Positions 1-9,402 of a stretch of DNA of 64,000 bases are shown here, in pieces; the first letter of the stretch is position 1; every line of letters starts with the position of its first letter. The notes under the pieces were generated by a model that had not been told where the DNA came from, did not search any database, and saw only the letters and a program-made list of their open reading frames with translations. Both the position numbers and the translations under genes were made by a program. The DNA comes from Paenibacillus jilunlii (lineage in GTDB: Bacteria > Bacillota > Bacilli > Paenibacillales > Paenibacillaceae): contig NZ_FNGM01000018.1 of NCBI RefSeq assembly GCF_900102965.1, positions 1 to 64,000 on the forward strand, written 5' to 3'.

Positions 1-70
1 GCTTCTTGTTCTCCTTGGCCGCATGACCTAGCTTTTCTTGGAGTTCTTGAACTTTTTCCTTAGGTGTCAT
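1..70 (-). CDS. Group II intron reverse transcriptase/maturase, N-terminal fragment
   Basis: The minus strand encodes MTPKEKVQELQEKLGHAAKE followed by NKK before the window ends. As I recall it, this matches the start of group II intron-encoded reverse transcriptases of Paenibacillus and relatives. A GGAGGAGG site lies about 25 bases upstream of this ATG. It is better placed for a GTG at 92, but that frame reads VSECQSANDT and then stops at TAA. Fusing the two readings would need a shift of one base (or minus two) around 66-70, so the protein may be frameshifted; otherwise it starts at the ATG without a good binding site. The rest of the gene is outside the window, so activity cannot be judged. 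Confidence 0.6.
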   Translation of the reverse strand, partial: MTPKEKVQELQEKLGHAAKENKK

Positions 71-624
71 TAGCCGATTGGCATTCACTCACTCGTACCT
101 CCTCCAAAAAGCATAAACAAAGCAGGGCTCCTTCCCTCCCTAAGGTTATGTTGTCCTTAGGTTCTTTGGTACTATGAGCCCCTCGGACTCCCTTCCCACA
201 GACGATTCACTTCATCTTCTGGACTTATAGAGCGTCTTTTTACGGCTTTCTAAAAAAAAAAAAAAATTTCCGTGTGGGGGAGGGTCTCCCCAGTTCACTG
301 CATTATCTTTCAATCCATGCCGTTCCCTATACGCCGGAGGATTCTTCGCTGTTGTTCCAAGTTCTACGCAGCTTCCATGGCCTTCGTCTATTATCTCGAG
401 ACTCGGCTTCCCCTTCTCCCTCTTGCAAGGCCTTTTTGACGACGCGGCAGGATTCACTTGATGTTGCGGCCTGGATTGTTGCTCGCCCGGTCTCTGACCG
501 GTACTTTTGTCGATGCGCTTTTACACACAGATTTCGCCATGTGCAAGCATCCTAGCTACCAAGGTGGCTTGGCCCCTCCCTTGGTTGGACTTTCACCAAC
601 TAGATAATGCGTACTTCTGGGCAC
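1..624 (-). mobile_element. 5' part of a group II intron (ribozyme domains upstream of the RT)
   Basis: Read on the minus strand from about 624, the sequence begins GTGCCC and soon shows GGTGAAAGTCC. Further on come AACTGGGGAGACC and CCGAGGGGCTCATAGTACC, and then the RT start. These are stretches I associate with bacterial group II intron RNA domain I to early domain IV. The roughly 550-base untranslated leader is the expected length. The insertion point lies directly after a terminator-like hairpin and T-rich tract (641-678), the target preference of bacterial class C introns. Class is inferred from the site only. Domains V-VI would be outside the window. Confidence 0.6.
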
Positions 625-640
625 GCAAACAAGAAAAGAA

Positions 641-678
641 GGGATGCATTTGGAGCCAAACAGCTCCAGGTGCATCCC
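641..678 (-). terminator. Terminator-like hairpin used as intron target
   Basis: GGGATGCA and TGCATCCC arms plus TGGAGC and GCTCCA arms form a long stem with a six-base loop. On the minus strand it is followed by a T-rich run (TTCTTTTCTTGTTTG), and the intron starts immediately after that. Confidence 0.65.
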
Positions 679-684
679 TTTTGA

Positions 685-783
685 TGATCAGTATCGTACT
701 GCCATTGCTTAACCTTCTGATCAGTATCCTACTGCCATTGCTTATCTTTCTAATCAGTATCCTACTGCCGTTCTTGCCTTTCT
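685..783. repeat. Three tandem 33-bp units
   Basis: The motif TGATCAGTATC(G/C)TACTGCC recurs at 685, 718 and 751, an exact 33-base period with a few substitutions. Because 33 is divisible by three it creates a leucine/isoleucine-rich open frame on the plus strand, which I do not regard as a gene. From 784 to 1035 I see no gene or clear signal. Confidence 0.8.
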
Positions 784-1035
784 GCCAAGGTGACCAGGAT
801 GCTTGCCCGCACAGACAGGATGGTTGCCAGTCCCCAGTGCCGCCATTGTTCTGTAGGCAGCAGCCCCTCCTTCAGCCCCATCGGTTAAGCGTATCTATGC
901 AGACTCACGTTCCGCTATTCTCTGTAAACGGGCAATATACAAGGTGATCCGGACACACAATCCCGTTATTGAGGTGAAACGTCCGGCCGTAAGACGCACA
1001 CCAAGCGGCAGACAGCCACAAAACACGCCAGCTGC

Positions 1036-2172
1036 CTACTTCCAGGTCACATAGACCCTCAAATCCCCGGTGTTGTCAAACGGGGAGCTGGTGTAGGCCA
1101 AGTTCTCCAGGCCTAAGCTGTAAAGTCCCTGCAGATCTATTTTGAGCAGTTTTTCGCTGCCCCGGTAACGGAATAAAAGGGATTGCTTGCCGGAAGCAGC
1201 CGCCTCTCGCACGAGCGTATTCAGCTCTGCCGCAGAAGTGATCACCTCATCCTCCTCATACAGCCGGTAATCGAGCTTCTTTTGAAGCTCCTGGTATACC
1301 GGTACGCTCTGCCCGCCCCGGCTGACCAGCTCGGACAGGGTCTGGGCATAGCCGACAGACGCTGCCGGGTAGGATTTGGTCCAGCTGTGGTCACGGCGCA
1401 TCTGGGCATCTGTCCTCATGTAGTAGACCGTGCTGATGCCCCCTTCCGGGCTGGGAGTCGGATCATCCCAGGTTGTGTCCAAATGGTACCAGCGTCCGTC
1501 CAATTGCACCAGATTCCAGGCATGTGACTGGGCAACGCCTCCCTCAGGTTTTGCCGTCCCCTCCACAATTTTGTTCGGGATACCTGCGCCCAGGAGCAAT
1601 TTGTAGGTCAGAAGCGAATACCCCTGACAAACAGCGCTGCCGCTCTGCAAGCCTTCATAGGCGGTATATTTACGGTATGTGTTATCATATTTCAAATGCA
1701 GCACCACCCAGTCATGGATCACCTTTACCTTCTGGTGTTGGTTCATTCCTGGGGAAATGATCTGCTGTAAAATAGTCTTCACCTGCTTGTTCACCAGTGC
1801 CGTCTGCTGCAGCGTCTCCCTATATGCCACCTGCACCGTTACCTTGGCCGACCGGCTGCTTCCACGATAAGAAAAAGCGTAGCTGTCGATAATATAATAC
1901 AGGTAAGGGTCACTGCCCATCGCCTGGTCAATCGCCTTCTGCACCTGGGATTTCAGGCTGGCTGTCTTGCCTTCGTATACGAACGTAATGTTCTCTCTGC
2001 GGTTATTCATGGCTGCGGTCAGCTTCTGGGCCATCTCCGCTCCCGATTGCAGAACGGCTGAAGTGCTGGCGGCGTAGGCTTGATCCCAGCCCCAGTACAG
2101 TGCAGGCGGCAGAGCGGCGCACACAAGCATTCCTCCAAGCATGGCTTTGGCCAGTGTATATCGTTTCTTCAT
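1036..2172 (-). CDS. Secreted transglutaminase-like protein
   Basis: 378 residues. An N-terminal signal sequence (basic MKKR, then a hydrophobic stretch to about residue 34, AYA cleavage-like) predicts export. The transglutaminase-like fold of the cysteine-protease type is visible: Cys182 in SAVCQGYSLL, His217 in SHAWNLVQLDG and Asp232 in YHLDTTWDDP make the Cys-His-Asp triad. Bacterial members often act at the cell surface as proteases or amidases, and true cross-linking activity is rarely shown. The C-terminal 130 residues are not recognised. It stands alone between the intron insertion and the fucosidase locus. A weak AGGGG-type ribosome site precedes the ATG. Confidence 0.85.
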   Translation of the reverse strand: MKKRYTLAKAMLGGMLVCAALPPALYWGWDQAYAASTSAVLQSGAEMAQKLTAAMNNRRENITFVYEGKTASLKSQVQKAIDQAMGSDPYLYYIIDSYAFSYRGSSRSAKVTVQVAYRETLQQTALVNKQVKTILQQIISPGMNQHQKVKVIHDWVVLHLKYDNTYRKYTAYEGLQSGSAVCQGYSLLTYKLLLGAGIPNKIVEGTAKPEGGVAQSHAWNLVQLDGRWYHLDTTWDDPTPSPEGGISTVYYMRTDAQMRRDHSWTKSYPAASVGYAQTLSELVSRGGQSVPVYQELQKKLDYRLYEEDEVITSAAELNTLVREAAASGKQSLLFRYRGSEKLLKIDLQGLYSLGLENLAYTSSPFDNTGDLRVYVTWK

Positions 2173-2354
2173 ATATGCCCCTGCTTTCTCTGCTGCAATG
2201 GATATGGATTAAGTTCCACGTTTATGCTCTATTTTATTAAATGCGGAAAACCAGCATTACACGACTATAATATTTCAGGAAGATCCAAAGGACCGGCTGC
2301 GCCCTCCTGGTTATTATTATCGGTCCAGTACGCCTGGTGGATAAGTCCGGCAGG

Positions 2355-2403
2355 CAAAAAAGGCGGTTCCGCGTAGAGTAGCTCTCTACTGCGGAAACCG
2401 CCT
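2355..2403 (-). terminator. Rho-independent terminator of the GH95 gene
   Basis: AGGCGGTT(T)CCGC and GTAGAG arms form a long stem at 2361-2403. On the minus strand it is followed by TTTTTT. It sits 15 bases after the GH95 stop codon. Confidence 0.85.
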
Positions 2404-2417
2404 GGATGCGCTGTGCT

Positions 2418-4796
2418 TTAATTTTTTGTATGCTGCGGGATCAGAATATAAGTCTCTCCGGAAATGGTCTCAAAAGCAGCGCCAGCATCACAAAACGTCC
2501 CATCCGGTTTCTGCAGCGATAGAGGAAGGCTGCTGGACACGCTGCACGGATAGCCATGCGTAGACACCAGCACTCCCCGGACCAGTTGGCCGCCGCTCCA
2601 CTCCATATCAACGATAAAACCGCCGCGCGCCCGCAGCCCGCTGACCCGGCCCTCGCTCCAGCTCCCGGGAAGCGCCGGCAGCAGCTTCAGCCCGTTCTGA
2701 TGACTCTGGAGCAGCATTTCGGCTATCCCTGCCGCAACGCCGAAGTTGCCGTCGATCTGGAATGGCGGGTGGTTGCCAAACAGATTCGGCAGCGTGGCTG
2801 CCTCCAGAATCCTCCGCACACAGCGGTAGGCTTTCTCGCCATCTTGCAGCCTGGCATACAGATTAAGCAGCCAGGAGGCGCTCCAGCCGGTATGTCCGCC
2901 GCCGGATTCGAGACGTTTCTCCAGCGACAAGGCCGCTGCAGCCGCCAGCTCCGGCGTCTTGTCAAGGCTGATCACATTACCTGGATACAGGTCATATAGA
3001 TGGGAGACATGACGGTGTCCCGGCTCCTTCTCGGCAAAATCCCCGTTCCACTCCCGTATCCGCCCGTCCGGAGCGATTCCCGGATGTGCAAGCCGCGCCC
3101 GCTTAGCGGTTAATTCCGCGCGGAACTCAGGCTCCGTGTCCAGAATTTCCGCAGCCTGAATACAGTGGGAGAACAATTCGGCAATCAGCGACATATCCAT
3201 AGCTGACCCGGCAGACACACTGCAGGATTCCCCTTCGGCGGTAAGAAAGACATTCTCCGGTGAGGTGGACAAGCCCGTAGTCAGCCGGCCATCCGGCAGC
3301 TCTACCAGAAAGTCCAGACAGAACATAGCTGCCCCCTTGAGTACAGGAAATGCAGTGTCTTGCAGAAAGGCCGTGTCGGGGCAGAAGGCGTAGCGTTCCC
3401 ACAGATGCCGTGAAAGCCACACGCCGCCCATCGGCCAAAAAGCCCACATAGACAGTCCGTCGGAGGGGGTGGTCATCCGCCAGAGGTCGGTATTGTGATG
3501 AACGCTCCAACCGCGCGCTGCATAGTGAATATTTGCGGTGCGGCTCCCGGCCAGGCTGAGCTCTGTAATTAAATCCATTAATGGTTCATGGCATTCACCT
3601 AATCCGCACAGCTCGGCTGGCCAATAGTTCATTTCTGCATTAATGTTCGTGGTATAGTTGCTGTTCCATGGCGGCTGAACATGCGGGTTCCAGATCCCTT
3701 GGAGATTCAGGGCCTGCGTGCCGGGCCGGGAGCCTGCGATCATCAGATAGCGGCCATATTGGAACAGCAGCACTTCCAGGGCCGGATCTGCCCGCCCTTC
3801 ACGGTACAGTGCCAGCCGGTCATTGGTTGGCAGCCCGGCCTGGGAAGAAGCAGGCGCGAGCGCAAGCTTCACACGCCGGAACAAGGCTTGATGATCCCGG
3901 ATATGGCGCAGCCTTAGCTCTGCATAATCTTTGGAGGCTGAAGCCAGCTGCTTGAGGCACAGCTCCGAAGGCACTGTGCCGCTGCTTCCCGGCATCCGGT
4001 CATACCCCGCATAATCAGTTGCCGCCGCCATCCGGATGGTAACGGAATTCGCACCGGCAACCGACAGTCTTCCGTTCTCAGCCGTACAAACGCCGCCATC
4101 CGTACGGATCTCCAAGGCTGCCGCATAACTTATACCCAGGCCTTCTTCGTACAAGACGGAGCGCGGATGATCACCCGCATAATTATCGGCCACATGCGAC
4201 GGGGCGCGTCCGGTCATGATCAGTATTCCGTCCGTAGTGATCCTGAAACGGGAAGGATGAGGCGAACTCAGCTCAGCCGAGAAATCCGGCAATACGTTCG
4301 GTTCTCCCCGGCCCTCCGCACGGATATGGATCGCTATAAGCTCATCGGGTCTGCTGGCCAATACTTCGCGAACGATCTTAACGCCTCCGGCAGTATAGGA
4401 CACAACAGCCAATGCTTGCTCCAAATCGAGCTCTCTGCGGTAATCCTCTACCGGACCTGCGGGGCCGAACCTGATCTTCAAGTCTCCCAGCGGTTGGTAG
4501 GATTCCGTACGGCTGCCGAGCATTGTGGCATCAATCAGCGTTTCCGCTTCCTTATATTTCCCCTCCGCTACGAGCTGCTTGGCCGGAGCCAAATGCCGCA
4601 GCGCTTCATAATTGGTTGTATCGCGCGGGAAGCCCGACCACAGGGTATCCTCATTTAATTGGATCAGCTCCTCCTCCACTCCGCCGAAGACCATCCCCCC
4701 AAGCCGGCCGTTGCCCACCGGCAGGGCCTCTTCCCATATGGCGGCTGGCCTGTTGTACCATAATTTATGCTGACCGGTATTCCTGCTCTCTCCCAC
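2418..4796 (-). CDS. Glycoside hydrolase family 95 (alpha-L-fucosidase type)
   Basis: About 792 residues, the full length of a GH95 enzyme. The N-terminal sandwich domain begins with the family hallmark [15 protein letters not shown] and NEDTLWSG. The (alpha/alpha)6 barrel carries [14 protein letters not shown] (Asn387 and Asn385 region), IREW (Glu584, the general acid position), [14 protein letters not shown] and DGNFG (Asp684). Numbering is from the ATG at 4802. I prefer the GTG at 4796: the AGGAGG site is only one base from the ATG but seven from the GTG. There is no signal peptide, so it is cytoplasmic and probably acts on imported fucosylated or L-galactosylated oligosaccharides. GH95 includes alpha-1,2-L-fucosidases and alpha-L-galactosidases, and specificity cannot be fixed here. 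It is last in the ABC transporter cluster. Confidence 0.93.
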   Translation of the reverse strand: MGESRNTGQHKLWYNRPAAIWEEALPVGNGRLGGMVFGGVEEELIQLNEDTLWSGFPRDTTNYEALRHLAPAKQLVAEGKYKEAETLIDATMLGSRTESYQPLGDLKIRFGPAGPVEDYRRELDLEQALAVVSYTAGGVKIVREVLASRPDELIAIHIRAEGRGEPNVLPDFSAELSSPHPSRFRITTDGILIMTGRAPSHVADNYAGDHPRSVLYEEGLGISYAAALEIRTDGGVCTAENGRLSVAGANSVTIRMAAATDYAGYDRMPGSSGTVPSELCLKQLASASKDYAELRLRHIRDHQALFRRVKLALAPASSQAGLPTNDRLALYREGRADPALEVLLFQYGRYLMIAGSRPGTQALNLQGIWNPHVQPPWNSNYTTNINAEMNYWPAELCGLGECHEPLMDLITELSLAGSRTANIHYAARGWSVHHNTDLWRMTTPSDGLSMWAFWPMGGVWLSRHLWERYAFCPDTAFLQDTAFPVLKGAAMFCLDFLVELPDGRLTTGLSTSPENVFLTAEGESCSVSAGSAMDMSLIAELFSHCIQAAEILDTEPEFRAELTAKRARLAHPGIAPDGRIREWNGDFAEKEPGHRHVSHLYDLYPGNVISLDKTPELAAAAALSLEKRLESGGGHTGWSASWLLNLYARLQDGEKAYRCVRRILEAATLPNLFGNHPPFQIDGNFGVAAGIAEMLLQSHQNGLKLLPALPGSWSEGRVSGLRARGGFIVDMEWSGGQLVRGVLVSTHGYPCSVSSSLPLSLQKPDGTFCDAGAAFETISGETYILIPQHTKN

Positions 4797-4880
4797 GTGC
4801 ATGCCTCCTGTCTGTCTAGTTAGGGTTCAATGATAGACGATCATTTTCCTGATGTTTGATGTTGCAGGGTAAACAGCAAT

Positions 4881-4919
4881 CGGCGGGAGTCCAGGACTTG
4901 CATCAGGACTTCCCGCCGT
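4881..4919 (-). terminator. Hairpin after the binding-protein gene
   Basis: CGGCGGGA and TCCCGCCG arms with inner AGTCC pairing. The downstream T content on the minus strand is weak (ATTGCTGTTT). It may be a partial terminator that leaves some read-through into the GH95 gene. Confidence 0.5.
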
Positions 4920-4950
4920 CTTCATACTTTTTTAAAAGAATAACGACTAA

Positions 4951-6687
4951 TTATTCATTCCACAGTTTCACACGTTTTTTAACCAGCTCTTCACGTAAAT
5001 CTTCTGCCTTCTCTACGCCGGCTTTATCAAGTTCTCCCATGTAGGCATCCCAGACTTTATCAAAATCAGCCGGCTTGGACAGGATAGCTTCTGGAATCCG
5101 TTTCCAGGTAATATCCTTCAGCTTGTTGTCGAGCACAACAATTTCGCTGTCGCCAGGAATGGTGATGTTCCAGGCAGCGCCCCAAGGCTTAACCTTGAAT
5201 TCATCCTCGCTGGGGAACAAATCTTTCCAGGTGTTGGCTTTGTAGGCCGCCAGTGTTTCTTTCTCTACTTTATTGTAGCCTGCTATGACTTGCTCAGGGA
5301 AACGGGTTGTATAGTAGCTGCCGGTTGGGTCCAATACGCCGTCGCCATAGTGAGCGCTAAGCAGTGCGTAGTTAGAGCCGACATTTCCAAGTCCGGTTTC
5401 TTTTTGGAAATTAGTGGTGTCATTATATTTACGGTTATTTACATCTTCAGGAATAACGCGTTTGCCGTCAACGACGTTGTAGTGCTTGCCTTCGATACCC
5501 CAGTTGATCAGCACTTGACCTTCATCGGAAGCGAGGTAGTCCAGGAATTTAATGGCGCGCACCGGATCTTTAGCATCTACGCTGATTCCGATTCCGTTGC
5601 CGGCCATGAAGCCTGTAGGCCAGAAGGAGGTATCCTTATACTCCTCAGACAAAGTCACAGGGAAGTGTGCATATCCTTGATCCAGCTTGCCTTCGGCTTT
5701 CAGTGCTTTTTCTCCGTCTCCATAACCCCAGTCTTGGTCGATCAGACCAATGACACGGCCTGTAGCAATCTTGGCTTTGTACTGGTCATACTTCTGAACG
5801 AAGCTCTCCGGATCAAGCAAACCGATGTCGTTCATATGGTTGAGCCAGCGGAAATATTCTTTCTCAGCCGGACGGCGGAAGTGATAGGTCACTTCTTGCG
5901 TGTCAATATCAATCGCATACTCACCATCATCAGGTGAACCTGTAGTAATGAATGCCGGGTTGGTCACTGTAATGTACATGTACCAGTCATCTGCATTTAG
6001 AGTCATACCGATGTTTTTGTTGCCGTTCTCATCGGTCGGATGTTTTTCCAGATAAGCCTTGATGACGTTTTCATAATCCTGAACCGTCTTGATTTCCGGA
6101 TAACCGGCTTCTTTGACGGCACGGTGCTGAAGCTCGAATCCGCCGCCCGCATCAAAATATTTGTTATCCACACCTGCGTAGGTAGGAATAGCATAAATCG
6201 CATGGTCATCATCACTGTAACGTGAACGTTTCAGGCCTTCCTCGCCAAGCACTTTTTTGATGTTGGGGGCATATTTTTCAATCAGGTCCGTCAGATCCAG
6301 CATTGCGCCTGCATCTACGAGCTTGTTGATGTCGGTCTTGGCACTGATCAGATCCGGATATTCACCGCTGGCAGCAATTAGGGCTACCTTTTGTTGGGGA
6401 TCACCCACTGCAAATTCAGCTTCTAAGGTTACACCCGTTTTTTCGGTAAGAACCTTACCTACTTCATCCTGCATTCCTGTCCAGTTCGGGTTAGGGTCTG
6501 CACTGAAATAAGTCATGGTCAGCGGAGAAGTATCCTCAGCCTTGTTAGCGTTGTTTCCCGTATTCGCGGCATTTCCGGCTGCGTTATTCCCGTTATTACC
6601 GCCGCAGCCGGCGAGCAAGCCGAGCAGCATAACAGAAGTGAGCGTAATCGCCGATGCTTTGGCTTTTATTTGTCTATTACTTGCCAT
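4951..6687 (-). CDS. Sugar ABC transporter substrate-binding lipoprotein (LplA/LipO type)
   Basis: 578 residues, typical for the large extracellular solute-binding proteins that pair with LplB/LplC permeases. The signal peptide ends in a lipobox, GLLAGC, with Cys28 as the predicted lipid anchor, followed by an Asn/Gly/Ala-rich linker. AAGGAGG lies nine bases before the ATG. It should present an oligosaccharide at the outer membrane face to the two permeases encoded just upstream. The neighbouring GH95 enzyme suggests a fucose-containing or related glycan, which is inference. No ATPase gene lies in the cluster, as is usual because such systems share an MsmX-like ATPase encoded elsewhere. Confidence 0.92.
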   Translation of the reverse strand: MASNRQIKAKASAITLTSVMLLGLLAGCGGNNGNNAAGNAANTGNNANKAEDTSPLTMTYFSADPNPNWTGMQDEVGKVLTEKTGVTLEAEFAVGDPQQKVALIAASGEYPDLISAKTDINKLVDAGAMLDLTDLIEKYAPNIKKVLGEEGLKRSRYSDDDHAIYAIPTYAGVDNKYFDAGGGFELQHRAVKEAGYPEIKTVQDYENVIKAYLEKHPTDENGNKNIGMTLNADDWYMYITVTNPAFITTGSPDDGEYAIDIDTQEVTYHFRRPAEKEYFRWLNHMNDIGLLDPESFVQKYDQYKAKIATGRVIGLIDQDWGYGDGEKALKAEGKLDQGYAHFPVTLSEEYKDTSFWPTGFMAGNGIGISVDAKDPVRAIKFLDYLASDEGQVLINWGIEGKHYNVVDGKRVIPEDVNNRKYNDTTNFQKETGLGNVGSNYALLSAHYGDGVLDPTGSYYTTRFPEQVIAGYNKVEKETLAAYKANTWKDLFPSEDEFKVKPWGAAWNITIPGDSEIVVLDNKLKDITWKRIPEAILSKPADFDKVWDAYMGELDKAGVEKAEDLREELVKKRVKLWNE

Positions 6688-6800
6688 GAATGAAACCCTC
6701 CTTAAAATTGTTAATCTATCGTATCACAGGTAAATGCCTGTTAATACTTTGTCCAAGTGCGGCTGGCTGCAAGAAAACGGATACATCCCGGAGTAAATGA

Positions 6801-6821
6801 CAGGGGAGACCTGCTCCCCTG
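6801..6821 (-). other. Intercistronic hairpin between permease and binding-protein genes
   Basis: CAGGGGAG and CTCCCCTG form a perfect 8-bp stem with a five-base loop, without a clean T-tract. Such stems between permease and binding-protein genes often stabilise the downstream message, and that role is inferred here. Confidence 0.5.
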
Positions 6822-6836
6822 CAACTGAAGCTGTGA

Positions 6837-7742
6837 CTAGCTTTTCACGGCTCCAAGCGTCATGCCTTTGACGAAATATTTCTGAATAAACGGATAGACC
6901 ATCAGGATGGGCACCGTTACAACAATCGTAATCGCCATTTTGAGCGACTCCGGCGAGACCTGATTGGATGCCATTGAAGCAATATTGGAGCGGTAATCAC
7001 CGTTATTGCCGCTGGTAGTAGTCTGCAGGACCTTCATCAGCTCATATTGCAGCGTGGTCAGATGAGGGCTGGACCCGTTATACAGATACGTATCAAACCA
7101 GGCATTCCATTGGCCCACAGCCAGGAACAGCGAGATGGTGGCCAGCGCCGGCTTCAAAAGCGGCAAGATGACACGCCAGTAAATCGTGAAGTCATTGGCC
7201 CCGTCCAGCTTCGCTGATTCCTGCAGCGCATAAGGCAAGCCGTCGATAAAGGAGCGGATAACGAACACATTGAAGGCACTGACCAGACCGGGTACGATGT
7301 AGACTGCAAAAGAGTTCATCATGCCCAGATCCTTGACCAGCATGTAAACCGGGATCAGACCTCCGGATATATACATGGTCATCGCCAGAAATGTCGAGAC
7401 GAACTTGCGGCCATGAAAGTCAGGACGGCTGATGGTAAATGCCAGCATGGAGGCGCTGAGCAACCCGAGCAGGGTTCCGGCTATTGTCCGTAAAGCGGAT
7501 ATCTTGAACCCTGTGATCAATCCCGAGAAGGTGAAAATCTTCAAATAATTGTCCCAGGTAAATTCTCGGGGATAGATTGTGATGCCGCCGCGTACACTGT
7601 CCACTGAATCATTCAGCGAGATGGCAAGCACATTTAGAAAAGGGTATATCGTGACCACAATCACGATTAATACCACCAGATACACGATGAAGTCAAAAAT
7701 CCGGTCTGCCCAGGACTTTCCTGTAAGTACTGTATTTCCCAC
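6837..7742 (-). CDS. ABC transporter permease (LplC/YtcP type)
   Basis: 301 residues with about six hydrophobic membrane segments and the binding-protein-dependent EAA loop ESAKLDGANDFTIYWRVILP near residue 195. It starts at GTG 7742, nine bases after AAAGGAG. It forms the membrane channel with the LplB-type permease, which ends 62 bases upstream. The hydrophobic N-terminus with a periplasmic loop (LAISLNDSVDSVRGG) and the C-terminal KGMTLGAVK are typical of this subfamily. Confidence 0.92.
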   Translation of the reverse strand: MGNTVLTGKSWADRIFDFIVYLVVLIVIVVTIYPFLNVLAISLNDSVDSVRGGITIYPREFTWDNYLKIFTFSGLITGFKISALRTIAGTLLGLLSASMLAFTISRPDFHGRKFVSTFLAMTMYISGGLIPVYMLVKDLGMMNSFAVYIVPGLVSAFNVFVIRSFIDGLPYALQESAKLDGANDFTIYWRVILPLLKPALATISLFLAVGQWNAWFDTYLYNGSSPHLTTLQYELMKVLQTTTSGNNGDYRSNIASMASNQVSPESLKMAITIVVTVPILMVYPFIQKYFVKGMTLGAVKS

Positions 7743-7804
7743 AATAATATTCTCCTTTCACGAAAAGGCAATTTGCTGCCACGATTGGTTAAAGGGACCT
7801 TATA

Positions 7805-8785
7805 TTACAGAAGGCTCTCTTTGGTTGTGCGTTTGAAGATTCCGTTAATCGTAAACAGCAGAATTACACTGATCACAGAGTTGAATATATTGATCGCGGT
7901 ACCGTAGGAATATCTCGCCATGCCCAGCCCGTATTTCAGAGAGTACAGATCGAGCACTTGCGAATAATCGGTAACGAGGTTGTTCTGAAGTAAGAATTGC
8001 TTTTCAAAGCCGATATTAAGCAAGTTCCCGATCGACATGATCAGCAGAACGATAATGGTCGGGCGGATACCCGGCAGTGTGATATGCCATATCTGACGGA
8101 GCCTGCTGGCACCGTCCACCCGGGACGCTTCGTAGAGCTCAGGTCCGATACCTGAAATAGCCGCAAGATAAATGATCGCGTTCCATCCGGTTTCTTTCCA
8201 CACATCCGATAAGGTAACGATTCCCCAGAAGAGATGGCCCTGGGCCATAAACTGGATAGGTGAGTCTATAAATCCTATTCCTAACAAGATATCGTTTACA
8301 AGACCATTTTCACTGGACAGCATTTTGGTTACAATACCGGCCGCAACCACCCATGATACAAAGTGGGGCAGATACGAGACGGTCTGAGCAAACCGTTTGA
8401 AAATGCCGAGGCGGACCTCATTAAGCAATATTGCAAACGTTATCGGAAAAATAAAGCCTGCCACCAGGCCCATTCCGCTCATCGCCAGCGTATTGCGCAG
8501 CGCCAGAAGGAATTGCGAATCGCTGAACAGCGTCCTAAAGTGGTCGAAGCCCACCCATTCTTGTTCAAAAAAGCCGCGTGCGGGCTTGTACTTCTGGAAC
8601 GCCATCGTCCATCCCCATAACGGCAGATAGCTGAAGACGAATGCCCAGATTACAAAGGGGATCGACATCATCCATAAATACTTTTGATTCTTAAAGTTTC
8701 TCCAAAACCGTCCTCCTGAAGCAGGCTTTTTGTTGCGCATTCGGGTATCCGGCGGGATTGGAGCAGTTACTGTGTCCGCTTTCAT
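7805..8785 (-). CDS. ABC transporter permease (LplB/YteP type)
   Basis: 326 residues, six predicted membrane spans and the EAA motif EASRVDGASRLRQIWHITLP. A strong AGGAGGGGG site precedes the ATG. It is the first gene of the transporter operon (permease, permease, lipoprotein, GH95). The upstream region carries a cre-like sequence, so carbon catabolite control is likely. The divergently placed YesM/YesN-like pair further right probably provides substrate induction. Confidence 0.92.
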   Translation of the reverse strand: MKADTVTAPIPPDTRMRNKKPASGGRFWRNFKNQKYLWMMSIPFVIWAFVFSYLPLWGWTMAFQKYKPARGFFEQEWVGFDHFRTLFSDSQFLLALRNTLAMSGMGLVAGFIFPITFAILLNEVRLGIFKRFAQTVSYLPHFVSWVVAAGIVTKMLSSENGLVNDILLGIGFIDSPIQFMAQGHLFWGIVTLSDVWKETGWNAIIYLAAISGIGPELYEASRVDGASRLRQIWHITLPGIRPTIIVLLIMSIGNLLNIGFEKQFLLQNNLVTDYSQVLDLYSLKYGLGMARYSYGTAINIFNSVISVILLFTINGIFKRTTKESLL

Positions 8786-8822
8786 AAAGCCCCCTCCTCT
8801 CTATGTCTATATTCTAGAGTGC

Positions 8823-8836
8823 TGTAAGCGATTGCA
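8823..8836. promoter_or_regulatory. cre-like site upstream of the sugar transporter operon
   Basis: TGTAAGCGATTGCA matches 13 of 14 positions of the CcpA consensus TGWAARCGYTWNCW. It lies about 40 bases before the first permease gene, near a possible -10 (TAGAAT on the minus strand). Repression by CcpA is inferred from the match. Confidence 0.6.
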
Positions 8837-8917
8837 GTACCCTATAAATTTGATCTAAAATCAGATGGAAATTAGAGATTTGAGAACGACTCCCCATGAA
8901 TCCTATTGCAACTCTTT

Positions 8918-8998
8918 AAGTGGAAAAAGGTAGACTAATTCAGCTCATTTCGCCATTGGACAAGAAAAGTGGCCCAATTAGGTTTACTTTTTCCACTT
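8918..8998. repeat. Dispersed repeat with GTGGAAAAAG ends
   Basis: The 617-base gap 8786-9402 has no gene. It contains AAGTGGAAAAAG at 8918 and its exact inverse CTTTTTCCACTT ending at 8998, bounding an 81-bp element related to those near 16.3, 19.9 and 23.5 kb. A second short motif, AATAAGTTCCCTTTTTCCAA, at 9029-9048 recurs almost unchanged near 42.89 kb. At 9245-9270 the minus strand resembles the TATAGATTGAACTTG start of the longer copies. Confidence 0.7.
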
Positions 8999-9337
8999 AA
9001 ATCTCAGTATTTCTTAATTTCCGGAAAAATAAGTTCCCTTTTTCCAACTAGCACCTGCGTAGAAGCCGATAAACAAGTGTTAGTTGAAATTAGGATATCT
9101 ATTCTTGATTGGAACCGCCTTTTGCGGTTGAAATCCGGTGACTGATTATGCTGAAGATAGCGAGCTTTCCTACGGAAAGCTTTCAGGCGACGCTACCGCT
9201 CTGTAAGTATCCAGACTTCCCCTCCGCACTTCTACCCTTTTTATGAATTTTTTAAGTTCAACTTATATAGACCGACGAATCCCTCAGAACTCGGCCTTCA
9301 ACACTCCAGCAACAAAACATATAAATTCTTATCTCTC

Positions 9338-9378
9338 AAAAAAAGCAGCCCGGCTGAAATAGCCGGACTGCTTTTTTT
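9338..9378 (-). terminator. Terminator after the response regulator gene
   Basis: GCAG(T)CCGGC and GCCGG(A)CTGC arms, flanked by A-runs on one side and TTTTTTT on the other, make a strong hairpin that could work in both directions. It lies 25 bases after the regulator stop codon. Confidence 0.85.
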
Positions 9379-9402
9379 CCAGTGTATCCAGTGCAAACGC
9401 AC

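Noticed and set aside
507-947. 146-residue open frame on the plus strand
   Set aside because: It crosses the intron boundary and the 33-bp tandem repeat and has no ribosome site.
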